Below, in pieces: positions 1-7,512 of a stretch of 17,261 nt of DNA (position 1 is the stretch's first letter; every line of letters starts with the position of its first letter). Source of the DNA: Chersky-267 sp034666965 (GTDB taxonomy: Bacteria > Chloroflexota > Limnocylindria > Limnocylindrales > CSP1-4); NCBI GenBank assembly GCA_034666965.1, contig JAXDKT010000149.1:1-17261 (forward strand), written 5' to 3'. The notes below the pieces were generated by a model. The model was given only the letters and a program-made list of their open reading frames with translations. It was not told where the DNA came from and made no database searches. A program made the position numbers and the translations under genes.

Positions 1-296
1 TCGGAGATCCGCCAGTAGATCAGGAAGTCGACGTTGATCGGGGCGTTGTCCTTGGTGATCGTGGTCTGGCTGGGGACCTCGATGAACTGCTCGCGCACGT
101 CCACCTTCACCGGCCGGTCGATGATCGGGATGAGGAAGCGCAGGCCCGGGTCGCGGACCATCGACTCGTTGGTCTTCCCCAGCCGGAAGACGACCATCTT
201 CTGGTACTGCTGGACGACCCGGACCGACAGATACAGGAATACGAGCACGACGACGAGCACGAACACCGCCGCGGCCAGGACGATCGCCAGATCCAT
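1..296 (-). CDS. SPFH/Band 7 (slipin/stomatin-like) membrane protein, N-terminal part
   Basis: Only the first 98 residues are in the window; the gene continues past the left edge. The product opens with a hydrophobic membrane segment (about residues 3-25), then the start of an SPFH/Band 7 domain. Recognisable features are VVFRLGK at 35-41, DPGLRFLIPIID at 49-60, and a VDVREQ...DN...V...IYWRI pattern at 65-97, all typical of slipins. SPFH proteins oligomerise on the inner membrane and organise membrane domains or restrain proteases. The ATG at 294-296 follows a GAGGAG ribosome site (303-308, minus strand) at a 6-base spacing. The gene starts 18 bases after the nfeD stop, so the two are surely co-transcribed. 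NfeD-slipin pairing is a known conserved operon in which NfeD cleaves the slipin C-terminus; that cleavage region is not visible here. Confidence 0.93.
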   Translation of the reverse strand, partial: MDLAIVLAAAVFVLVVVLVFLYLSVRVVQQYQKMVVFRLGKTNESMVRDPGLRFLIPIIDRPVKVDVREQFIEVPSQTTITKDNAPINVDFLIYWRIS

Positions 297-314
297 GCTG
301 TTCTCCTCGGACGA

Positions 315-1667
315 CTACGAGCCTGAGTGTGACGGATCGGGCTCGACCACGAGCGTCAGGCCCTCGACCCGGACGACGCGGACGGGCGTGCCCCGCGGGA
401 GGGGACGGTCGTCGACGGCTCGCGCCGACCATTCCTCGCCCGCGGCATAGATCGAGCCGATCGGCTCCAGCGGGCTGCGGACCTCACCGCTGAAGCCGGG
501 GCGAAGAGCCACCCCGACCGTACCCGCCGACCCGCGCATCGCCCGCGTCTTGATCGCACCGATCGCGATCAGGACCACGAACAGGACCGTGGTCGCGGTC
601 ACGACCACGAGCAATGGCACGGCGACGCCGACGTCGGGTTCGAACGGGCCCGGCTCGGTGTACAGCACCGACGCGCCGAGCACAAAGCAGATCAGTCCGC
701 CGATGCCGAGCAGGCCATGGCTGGTCACCGTCGCTTCGAGCGCGAACAGGACCAGGCCCAGACCAACCAGCAGCAGGCCCGCCACGTTGAGCGGCAGGCT
801 GCCAAAGCCGATGAAGGCCAGGATGATCGCCAGGGCTCCCACCGTGCCGGTCACGAAGTTCGGGTTCTGGACTTCGAAGAACAGCCCGTAGAAGCCGATC
901 GTGAACAGGATGAAGGCGATGTTCGGATCGGACAGCAGATGGATGAACGCCTGGAGCGGGTTCATCGACTGCTCGACGAACTGGGCGCCGTCGAGCGACA
1001 GCAGGACGGGCGCGCCACGCACGGACACGGTCCGGCCGGTTGCGGCGGCGCGGAGCTCATCGAGCGACGTCACGATCCCGTCGACGGCCCCGACCGTGAC
1101 CGCCTCACTGGCTGACGACGACTTCGCGTCCTTGACCGTCGCCACCGCCCAGTCGACGGGCCGGTGGCGCGTCTCGGCGATCGACGTGATGAACGCGATC
1201 GAGTCGTTGAGGACCTTCTGGCCGAGCGCCCCCGGGATGTCCTCACCCTGGCCCCCGACCGGGGTCGCCGCGCCGACGCGCGTCCCCGGCGCCATGTAGG
1301 CCAGGTGCGCCGCCAGCGTGATGAACGTGCCCGCGCTCGCCGCGTGACCGCCCGCCGGGGCCACCCACACGATGGTCGGCAACGGCGCGTCGAGCAGCGT
1401 CGAGACGATCGCCTTGGTGGCATCCAGGCTGCCCCCCGGCGTGTCCAGCTCGATCACGACCGCAACCGCCCCGTCGCGCTTGGCCCGGGCGACGCCGTCG
1501 GCCAGGTAGCCGGCCATCACGTTGTCGACGATGCCGGTCGTCGGCAGGACCCGGACGATGTCCCCCGGGGAGGCCTGCGCACTGGCGGCCATGCCCAGCA
1601 GGCCGAGCAGAAGCGCCAGCCCGGCGATCATCCGGGACAGTTGGCGCCTGGACGGTCCCTGCGGCAC
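315..1667 (-). CDS. nfeD: NfeD membrane-bound serine protease (full-length, ClpP-class)
   Basis: 450-residue NfeD with the long architecture. A signal/anchor helix (about 13-32) is followed by a ClpP-fold protease domain (about 36-235), a block of about five membrane helices (about 249-372), and a C-terminal soluble NfeD OB-fold (about 380-444). The substrate-pocket motif DTPGG lies at 75-79. The likely nucleophile is Ser111 in HAASAG, with Lys151 in LGQKVLND as the probable general base, matching the Ser-Lys dyad known from the archaeal 1510-N protease. The start is a GTG at 1665-1667 preceded by GGGAGGT (1675-1681, minus strand) with a 7-base spacer; the next in-frame ATG (Met13) would remove the positive residues ahead of the signal helix. 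It is the first gene of the nfeD-slipin pair, so its likely substrate is the downstream SPFH protein (family knowledge, not seen here). Confidence 0.95.
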   Translation of the reverse strand: MPQGPSRRQLSRMIAGLALLLGLLGMAASAQASPGDIVRVLPTTGIVDNVMAGYLADGVARAKRDGAVAVVIELDTPGGSLDATKAIVSTLLDAPLPTIVWVAPAGGHAASAGTFITLAAHLAYMAPGTRVGAATPVGGQGEDIPGALGQKVLNDSIAFITSIAETRHRPVDWAVATVKDAKSSSASEAVTVGAVDGIVTSLDELRAAATGRTVSVRGAPVLLSLDGAQFVEQSMNPLQAFIHLLSDPNIAFILFTIGFYGLFFEVQNPNFVTGTVGALAIILAFIGFGSLPLNVAGLLLVGLGLVLFALEATVTSHGLLGIGGLICFVLGASVLYTEPGPFEPDVGVAVPLLVVVTATTVLFVVLIAIGAIKTRAMRGSAGTVGVALRPGFSGEVRSPLEPIGSIYAAGEEWSARAVDDRPLPRGTPVRVVRVEGLTLVVEPDPSHSGS

Positions 1668-1928
1668 GAACGCGACCTCCCGTCGACCATCGTAGCCCTT
1701 CGGGGCAACCCGGGCCGGAGGCCGTTTCGAGCGGACTGGCAGGACGTCAGCCGGTGCCAGGACGCACCGGCCCGGGGACTCCGGAGCCCCATGCCGGGCC
1801 CGTCCGGAGGGGTCGCGGCCGCTGTGGTCGGGTTAGTGCTGGCCCCATTTCGTTCGCGATTTGGGTACGGCCGGGTGATCCTCAACGGGCGCCGCAAGGG
1901 CCACCGTAAGGACTCCACTGACATCCGC

Positions 1929-1943
1929 CGGGCGAAGCGCCCG
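1929..1943 (+). other. Small GC-rich hairpin just before the CBM96-lyase ribosome site
   Basis: A perfect 6-bp inverted repeat (CGGGCG / CGCCCG) encloses a three-base AAG loop, ending five bases before the GAGGAG ribosome site (1949-1954) of the gene at 1961. It could fold in the 5' leader and affect translation, or be chance in GC-rich DNA. The rest of the 293-base divergent gap (1668-1960) must hold promoters for nfeD on one strand and this gene on the other, but I see no convincing -35/-10 pair. Confidence 0.35.
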
Positions 1944-1960
1944 ACCGCGAGGAGACCCCC

Positions 1961-3613
1961 ATGCCGCTTTCAGCGCGTACCCCCATGTCCGGCGCATCGA
2001 ACACGCACCTCGGTGGCCTCGGGCGGATCCTCCGGTTCGGACTCATCGGTCTCATCCTCGTCCCGTTCCTCTTCGGCGACCGGCTGGGACTGGTGGGATC
2101 GACCGCGTCGATCACCGTCCTCGCCAGCGCCGACGCACAGGTTCGCTCGGCGTTCCCGAACCGCAACTACGGCGGCAGTGACCGGCTGCGCACCCGGGTT
2201 CGGACGGGCGACAACCAGCGGACCCTCGTCCGGTTCATCGTGCCGAACCTGGCCGGCAAGGTCCAGTCCGCCCAGCTGTGGCTGTACGTGCGCGACCGGA
2301 GCGACAAGGGCGGCGTGGTCCGGCGGGCCACCGGCTCGTGGAGCGAAAGCTCGGTGACCTGGAACAAGGCACCGGCGCTGGCGCCGGCGGTGGTCGGTCG
2401 GATCGGCGCGACAGGCCCGGCCGGCAGCTGGGTCTCGGTGCCCCTCCTGCTGGGCAACCTGAAGTCCGGCAGCAAGGTCGACCTGGCGATCGTCGGCGCG
2501 AGCAGCAATGGCGCCTGGTACGCCAGCCGGGAGACCGGCAAGGGGCCGCGCCTGGTCCTGGCCATCACCCCGACCAGCACCCCGCCGCCGGATCCGACCG
2601 GGACCGCACCGCCCCCCGGTCCTGGCAGCGGTGGCAGCTCGAGCGGGCCGTCGGTCGGCATCCTCATCGGCAAGAGCGAGCTGGCCGGGCTGCCGACCAG
2701 CGGCGCCGCCTGGGCCAACCTCAAGAGCTGGGCCGACGGCGCGGCCGGAACCGCCGACATCAAGAACCAGGACGAAGACAACGACATCCACGTCCTGGCC
2801 AAGGGCCTGGTCTACGCTCGGACGGGCATCGCCAGCTATCGGGCCGGGGTGCTGGCCAACCTCAAGGCCGCCGTCGGCAGCGAATCGGGCGGGCGCACTC
2901 TGGCCCTCGGTCGCAACCTGCCCGGCTACGTTGTCGCCGCCGACCTGATCGACCTCGGCTCCTACGACGCCGCCTTCGACACGAACGTCTTCCGGCCGTG
3001 GCTGCGCCGGCTCCTGACCGAGAACCTCGACGGCGACACCCTCCGCTCGACCCACGAGCAGCGGCCAAACAACTGGGGCACCCACGCCGGTGCCGCACGG
3101 GCGGCCCTGGCCCGCTATCTGGGCGACGCCGCCGAGCTGGCCCGCACCGCCCAGGTCTTCCACGGCTGGCTGGGCGACCGGAGCTCATACGCCGGCTTCA
3201 AGTACGGTGACGTCTCGTGGCAATGCGATCCCACCAAGCCGGTCGGGGTCAACCCCAAGAGCTGCGTCAAGAGCGGCCGGGTGCTCGACGGCGCCCTGCC
3301 CGACGACATGCGCCGGGGCGGCGCCTTCCAGTGGCCCCCGGCCTCGACCGGCTATCCCTGGGAGGCGATGCAGGGTGCCACGCTCCAGGCGCTCATCCTC
3401 GACCGGGCCGGGTACGACGCCTTCGCCTGGAACGATCGGGCGGTCCTGCGCGCGGCGAGCTTCCTGTACGACCGGGCGCTGTGGCTGCCGAGCGGGGACG
3501 ACAGCTGGCAGCCGTGGCTCCTCAACCACGTCTACAACATGACCTGGTCGGCCAGCTCGCCGGCTCACGCCGGCAAGAACATGGCCTTCACCGACTGGCT
3601 CTATCCGCGCTGA
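1961..3613 (+). CDS. Exported/anchored CBM96 (DNRLRE) protein with alginate-lyase-like domain
   Basis: 550 residues. A positively charged N-terminus leads into a hydrophobic segment (about 22-46), probably an uncleaved anchor or signal. Residues 50-204 form a DNRLRE/CBM96 beta module: AFPNRNYGG at 64-72, VRFIVP at 90-95 and GSWSESSVTWN at 125-135 are typical landmarks. A Pro/Thr then Gly/Ser-rich linker covers 204-231. Residues 233-550 are a mostly helical domain resembling the alginate lyase superfamily, with PNNWGTHAGA at 369-378 and YPWEAMQGA at 465-473. CBM96 modules are known to bind alginate-type polysaccharides, so a role in uronate polysaccharide binding or cleavage is plausible; the substrate is inferred. 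Two cysteines (422, 435) could form a disulfide. ATG at 1961 follows GAGGAG at 1949-1954 with 6-base spacing. The gene appears monocistronic, with no sugar transporter or uronate genes beside it. Confidence 0.88.
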   Translation: MPLSARTPMSGASNTHLGGLGRILRFGLIGLILVPFLFGDRLGLVGSTASITVLASADAQVRSAFPNRNYGGSDRLRTRVRTGDNQRTLVRFIVPNLAGKVQSAQLWLYVRDRSDKGGVVRRATGSWSESSVTWNKAPALAPAVVGRIGATGPAGSWVSVPLLLGNLKSGSKVDLAIVGASSNGAWYASRETGKGPRLVLAITPTSTPPPDPTGTAPPPGPGSGGSSSGPSVGILIGKSELAGLPTSGAAWANLKSWADGAAGTADIKNQDEDNDIHVLAKGLVYARTGIASYRAGVLANLKAAVGSESGGRTLALGRNLPGYVVAADLIDLGSYDAAFDTNVFRPWLRRLLTENLDGDTLRSTHEQRPNNWGTHAGAARAALARYLGDAAELARTAQVFHGWLGDRSSYAGFKYGDVSWQCDPTKPVGVNPKSCVKSGRVLDGALPDDMRRGGAFQWPPASTGYPWEAMQGATLQALILDRAGYDAFAWNDRAVLRAASFLYDRALWLPSGDDSWQPWLLNHVYNMTWSASSPAHAGKNMAFTDWLYPR

Positions 3614-3623
3614 TCGGGCGGTT

Positions 3624-3661
3624 GCCACGTCAGGACCGCTGACCGCGGGCCCTGGCGTGGC
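3624..3661 (+). terminator. Possible factor-independent-like stem-loop after the CBM96-lyase gene
   Basis: An inverted repeat pairs GCCACGTCAG (3624-3633) with CTGGCGTGGC (3652-3661), giving a 10-bp stem with one G-U wobble and an 18-base loop. It begins ten bases after the TGA stop at 3611-3613. No T-tract follows, so it is not a textbook intrinsic terminator, but its position fits a transcript end or a 3' stabilising hairpin. Confidence 0.4.
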
Positions 3662-3752
3662 GGGCTGACGACGCCGAGCGGGCTGGCCCGAGCGCGAACC
3701 GGCCGGGCCGGGCCGGCGAGTCGTGGAGGGCCGGGCTGGCGCCGGTCGTGCC

Positions 3753-3784
3753 TGGCGTGCGACCACGTGCATGGCGTGCGACCA
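3753..3784 (+). repeat. Two 13-base direct repeats upstream of the serine operon
   Basis: TGGCGTGCGACCA occurs exactly at 3753-3765 and again at 3772-3784, a 19-base period (close to two helical turns), with the palindrome CACGTG (3764-3769) straddling the end of the first copy. A weak -10-like TACGAT lies at 3793-3798, followed by the AGGAGG ribosome site at 3838. The position just upstream of a possible promoter suggests operator half-sites for a regulator of the aminotransferase-serA operon. The repeats are seen; the regulatory role is inferred. Confidence 0.45.
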
Positions 3785-3850
3785 TCGGATCCTACGATTC
3801 GGCGTCTGCCCGTCCCCCCGCCCCACCGAACCGCGCCAGGAGGCCAGCCC

Positions 3851-5035
3851 GTGAACCGCTTCGAGCCCAACCTCCGGATCCCTGGACCGACGGCCCTGCC
3901 GCCCAGCGTCCGCGAGGCGGGTGCCCGCCAGATGATCAATCATCGGGGCCCCGAATTCGCCGCGATGCTCGAGCGGGTGACGGCCGGCATGAAGCCGTAC
4001 TTCGGTACGTCCGGCGACGTGGCCATCCTGTCGTGCGCGGGCACCGGTGGGCTGGAGGCGGCGGTCGTCAACATCCTGTCGCCCGGCGACCGGGTCCTGG
4101 CCGTCTCGATCGGCTCATTCGGCGACCGGTTCGCCAAGATCGCCTCGGCCTATGGCGCGAACGTCACCAAGATCGGCGTCGAGTGGGGCCAGGCCGCCGA
4201 CCCGGCCGAGGTTGGGACCGCTCTGACCGCCGAGCCGGCGCCCGGTTTCCGGGCCGTGCTGCTGACCCACAACGAGACCTCGACCGGGGTGATGAACCCC
4301 ATCCCCGTGCTGGCCGCGGCCATCCGCGAGGCGGCGCCCGAGGCGCTCATCGTGGTCGACAGCGTGTCCGGCCTGGGGGCGGTGCCCTTCGAGATGGATG
4401 CCTGGGGGATCGACCTGGTCGTGACCGGTTCGCAGAAGGCCTGGATGGCCGCGCCGGGGCTGGCCATGGTCGCCGCCTCCGAGCGGGCCTGGGCAGCGAT
4501 GGAGACCGCCACCATGCCCCGCTTCTACCTCGACCTGCGTGGACATCGCGAGGCGCAGGCCAACGGCCAGACGCCATGGACGCCGGCCATCGCGGTCGTC
4601 TATCAGGTCCACGAAGGCCTGGCCCTGATGGCCCGCGAGGGCGCGACCGCGGTCTTCGCCCGGCACGAGGCCTGCGCCGCGGCGGCACGGGCCGGTCTGG
4701 CGGCGCTCGGCTTCGAGCTCTTCGCCGACCCTCGGTTCGCGTCGCGGACGGTCACCGCGGTGAAGGTCCCCGAGGGACTCGACTGGAAGGCGTTCAACAG
4801 CGCCCTCAAGGCGCGTGGGCTGGTCCTGGCCGGCGGGCAGGGCAAGCTCACCGGTCTGATCTTCCGGCTCGGCCACCTTGGCTCGGTGACCCTCGGCGAG
4901 ATCCTCGACGCGATCAGCGTCATCGAGGCGGTCTCGATCGAGCAGGGCCGGCCGGTCGAGGCGGGTGCCGCGCTGGCCGCCGCCCAACGGGCCGCCCTCG
5001 AGGCGAGCGGGACCCTGGCCCCCGTCGGGGCGTGA
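3851..5035 (+). CDS. Class V PLP aminotransferase (serine-pyruvate/alanine-glyoxylate or phosphoserine type)
   Basis: 394 residues, normal for the SPT/AGT branch of class V (fold type I) aminotransferases. SCAGTGGLEA at 61-70 binds the cofactor phosphate, HNETSTG at 140-146 and VVDSVSG at 168-174 (Asp170) contact the PLP ring, and GSQKAW at 193-198 carries the Schiff-base Lys196. Arg339 in IFRLGHLG is the expected substrate-carboxylate arginine. The start is a GTG at 3851, chosen because AGGAGG (3838-3843) sits 7 bases ahead; the open frame extends further upstream with no ribosome site. The stop overlaps the serA start by four bases (GTGA, 5032-5035), so the genes are translationally coupled. 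Beside serA it most likely transaminates 3-phosphohydroxypyruvate to phosphoserine, as class V relatives do in several lineages lacking classical SerC. Serine-glyoxylate or alanine-glyoxylate transamination cannot be excluded. Confidence 0.92.
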   Translation: MNRFEPNLRIPGPTALPPSVREAGARQMINHRGPEFAAMLERVTAGMKPYFGTSGDVAILSCAGTGGLEAAVVNILSPGDRVLAVSIGSFGDRFAKIASAYGANVTKIGVEWGQAADPAEVGTALTAEPAPGFRAVLLTHNETSTGVMNPIPVLAAAIREAAPEALIVVDSVSGLGAVPFEMDAWGIDLVVTGSQKAWMAAPGLAMVAASERAWAAMETATMPRFYLDLRGHREAQANGQTPWTPAIAVVYQVHEGLALMAREGATAVFARHEACAAAARAGLAALGFELFADPRFASRTVTAVKVPEGLDWKAFNSALKARGLVLAGGQGKLTGLIFRLGHLGSVTLGEILDAISVIEAVSIEQGRPVEAGAALAAAQRAALEASGTLAPVGA

Positions 5036-6615
5036 GGATCCTCGTCGCCGAACCCATCGCCGAGGAGGGCGTCGCGCTCCTCCGTGCCCGTCACGAGGTC
5101 GACGAGCGGGCCGGCCTCAGCCCATCCGAATACGCCGCCATGCTGCCCGACTACGACGCGCTGATCGTGCGCAGCCAGGTCCATGTCGACGCGGAGCTCA
5201 TCGCCGCTGGCCGCCGGCTGGTGGTCATCGGCCGGGCTGGCGTCGGCGTCGACAACGTCGACCTCGACGCGGCCACGCGCGCGGGGATCGTCGTGGTCAA
5301 CGCCCCCACGGGCAACACCATCGCAGCCGCCGAGCACACCCTGGCGCTGCTCTACGCGGTGGCCCGCCGCGTCGCCGCCGCCGACGCCTCGGTGCGGCGT
5401 GGCGAATGGACCCGCAGCCGCTTCACCGGGGTGGAGCTGCGCGGGCGGACCCTGGGCATCGTCGGCCTGGGCAAGATCGGCCAGGCGATCGCGGTACGGG
5501 CCCAGGCCATGGAGATGACCGTCCTGGGCGCCGACCCGTTCGTGTCCCCGGAGCAGGCGGCCCGCCATGGGGTCGAGCTGGTCGAGTTCGACGTCCTCCT
5601 CGAGCGCTCCGACGCGATCACCCTGCACGTTCCGCTCAGCCGGGCGACCCGCGGCCTGATCGGAACCAAGGAGCTGGCCCGGATGAAGCCGGAGGCGATC
5701 CTGCTCAACGTGGCCCGCGGCGGGGTGGTCGACGAGGCCGCCGTGGCCGAGGCCCTCCGCGACGGCCGCCTGGGCGGCGCCGGGATCGACGTCTTCGAGG
5801 AGGAGCCGCCGAGCGGGTCGCCGTTGCTCGACGCACCCAACACGGTCCTGACGCCCCATCTGGGGGCATCCACGGCCGAGGCCCAGGTCCTGGTCTCCGA
5901 GGAGATCGCCGACCAGATCCTCGACGTCCTCGACGGCCGGCCGGCGCGCTACGCGGTCAATGCCCCGTTGCTCACCCCGGAGACCGCCCGGGCGATCGCT
6001 CCGTACCTGCCCCTCGCCGAGATGCTCGGGCGGTTCTTCGTGCAGTTCTGCCGGACTGGGGTCAAGACCCTGACCCTGGAAGTCGCCGGTGAGCTGGCCG
6101 GTCACGACGGGACCCCGCTCACGGCGGCGGTCCTGCGCGGGCTGCTCGAGACGACCACGACCGAGCGGGTCAACCTGGTCAACGCCGCGGCCCTGGCCCG
6201 TGCCCGCGGCATCACCGTCGTCGAGCGCAAGACCCCCGAGGCCGGCCAGTTCGCCTCGCTCCTGACGCTCTCGGGCGAGACCGGTGGCCGGACCACGACG
6301 GTGGGCGGCACGGTGGCGGCCGGGGAGCCGCGCCTGGTCCGGATGGACGACTATTGGCTGGACATGACCCCAACCCCATCGATGCTGGTGACCCGTCATC
6401 ACGACCGACCGGGGACCATGGGCCGGATCGGGCTGATGCTCGGCGAGGCCGACGTGAACATCAGCGCGATGCATCTCGCCCGGTCGGCGCCCCGAGCCGA
6501 CGCGCTGATGATCCTGGCCGTCGACGAGGAAGTTCCGGCGGAGGTCGCCACGGCCATCCGCTCGCTCGAAGCGGTCCTCGACGTGTGGACGATCCGGCTG
6601 GGAGCCGACCGCTGA
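5032..6615 (+). CDS. serA: D-3-phosphoglycerate dehydrogenase
   Basis: 527 residues, the usual length of long-form SerA. It oxidises 3-phosphoglycerate to 3-phosphohydroxypyruvate with NAD in the cytoplasm, committing carbon to serine. The catalytic/NAD domain shows GRAGVGVDN at 67-75, GLGKIG at 145-150, ARGGVVDE at 228-235 (Arg229), DVFEEEP at 253-259 (Glu258) and PHLGAST at 275-281 (His276), the expected Arg-Glu-His set. An allosteric substrate-binding (ASB) domain spans about 320-445 and a C-terminal ACT domain about 449-527 (LVTRHHDRPGTMGRIG), so feedback inhibition by serine is likely. The start is GTG at 5032, inside the aminotransferase stop. The same frame is open back to 3748, but those upstream codons are the out-of-frame shadow of the aminotransferase gene. 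Confidence 0.97.
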   Translation: MRILVAEPIAEEGVALLRARHEVDERAGLSPSEYAAMLPDYDALIVRSQVHVDAELIAAGRRLVVIGRAGVGVDNVDLDAATRAGIVVVNAPTGNTIAAAEHTLALLYAVARRVAAADASVRRGEWTRSRFTGVELRGRTLGIVGLGKIGQAIAVRAQAMEMTVLGADPFVSPEQAARHGVELVEFDVLLERSDAITLHVPLSRATRGLIGTKELARMKPEAILLNVARGGVVDEAAVAEALRDGRLGGAGIDVFEEEPPSGSPLLDAPNTVLTPHLGASTAEAQVLVSEEIADQILDVLDGRPARYAVNAPLLTPETARAIAPYLPLAEMLGRFFVQFCRTGVKTLTLEVAGELAGHDGTPLTAAVLRGLLETTTTERVNLVNAAALARARGITVVERKTPEAGQFASLLTLSGETGGRTTTVGGTVAAGEPRLVRMDDYWLDMTPTPSMLVTRHHDRPGTMGRIGLMLGEADVNISAMHLARSAPRADALMILAVDEEVPAEVATAIRSLEAVLDVWTIRLGADR

Positions 6616-7508
6616 GCGACATTCCGCCGCTGAGCGGCCTCCCGCCCCTGGATATCCCGAGCGGGCTCGAGGCCAGCCTGGTCCTGCTTCGCCACGGCGA
6701 GTCCATGGCGATCGTCGAGGGCCGCTTCCAGGGTCGCCTCGAGACGCCCCTGTCGCCGCTCGGCCAGCGCCAGGCCGAGCTGGCCGGAGCACGGCTGGCG
6801 AGGCCGGCGATCCCGCCCCGGATCCCGGTCCCCGGCCGCCCGCCCGTCCAGATCCGCCATTCGCCCCTCGGCCGGGCCGCGGAGACTGCCGCCGCAGCCG
6901 CGGCCGCCCTGCGCCGGGTCCACGGGTCCACCACCTCCACGAGCGTCGGTCCCGATCCCGGCCTGGCCGAGATCGCCCAGGGGGCATGGGAGGGACTCCA
7001 CCGCGACGAGGTCATCGCCCGCTACCCGGCCGAGCTCGAGGCCTGGCGCCTTCGGCCGACGACGGCCAACGCGCCCGGCGGCGAGTCGATCCCCGCGGCG
7101 GCCGAACGGGTCCGCGTGAGCCTGGCCGCGACGATCGAGGGGCTGGCCGCGGCCGCCCCGGGCGCCGGTCCGGACCGGGCCAGCGTCGGCGGCTATCCCG
7201 CCGGTCACGGCGCTGACACGCCCTGGTCCCTGCTGGTCGGCCACGACGGCATCTTCAAGGTCGCGCTGCTGACCCTGCTGGACCTGCCCCTGGACCGCTT
7301 CTGGACCTTCCCCTGGGGATTGACCGGGATCACCGTGGTCGAGTTCGTGGCCGGACGGGCCATCCTGCGCGCCCACAACCTGACCGATCACCTGGCTCCG
7401 CTCCAGGCCGGCGCGCCTGCGCCCGGAGCGCTCGAGCCAGGGACGGCCGCGGCCGAGTCGCGCAGCGAGGACGAGGCGGCCGAGCGCGAGCGGACGGGCT
7501 CGCTCTAG
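6585..7508 (+). CDS. Histidine phosphatase family protein (phosphoglycerate-mutase-like; candidate phosphoserine phosphatase)
   Basis: About 307 residues from GTG 6585. LVLLRHGES at 32-40 holds the phospho-acceptor His37; IRHSPLGRAAETA at 90-102 corresponds to the family SSPLxRAxxTA block, with His in place of the first Ser; EIAQGAWEG at 129-137 provides the acid region; LVGHDG at 217-222 holds the second catalytic His220. The C-terminal tail (about 272-307) is Ala/Glu-rich and looks disordered. The start is uncertain: GTG 6585 overlaps serA by 31 bases and has no clear ribosome site, whereas a CTG at 6612 would overlap the serA stop by four bases (CTGA) and sits 7 bases after GGGAG (6600-6604). 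As the third gene after an aminotransferase and serA it may dephosphorylate phosphoserine, a role known for some PGM-like enzymes. Other PGM-family activities (phosphoglycerate, cobalamin or sugar phosphates) are possible. Confidence 0.9.
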   Translation: MDDPAGSRPLSDIPPLSGLPPLDIPSGLEASLVLLRHGESMAIVEGRFQGRLETPLSPLGQRQAELAGARLARPAIPPRIPVPGRPPVQIRHSPLGRAAETAAAAAAALRRVHGSTTSTSVGPDPGLAEIAQGAWEGLHRDEVIARYPAELEAWRLRPTTANAPGGESIPAAAERVRVSLAATIEGLAAAAPGAGPDRASVGGYPAGHGADTPWSLLVGHDGIFKVALLTLLDLPLDRFWTFPWGLTGITVVEFVAGRAILRAHNLTDHLAPLQAGAPAPGALEPGTAAAESRSEDEAAERERTGSL

Positions 7509-7512
7509 TCGG

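Noticed and set aside
1970..3163. 397-codon minus-strand open frame opposite the CBM96-lyase gene
   Set aside because: No domain, biased composition, and the plus strand has a ribosome site, anchor, CBM96 and lyase-like motifs.
3753..3784. Two-copy 13-base repeat as a CRISPR remnant
   Set aside because: Only two short copies with a 6-base spacer and no cas genes; it fits a regulatory repeat better.
3748..5031. Open frame continuous with serA that would make a 955-residue fusion
   Set aside because: The upstream 428 codons translate to Arg/Gly/Pro-rich sequence with no family features and lie out of frame with the well-supported aminotransferase gene; the GTG at 5032 starts a normal-length SerA.
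4603..6987. 794-codon minus-strand open frame opposite serA
   Set aside because: Composition is Arg/Gly/Asp-rich without domains, as expected for antisense frames in GC-rich DNA; the plus strand encodes clear SerA motifs.
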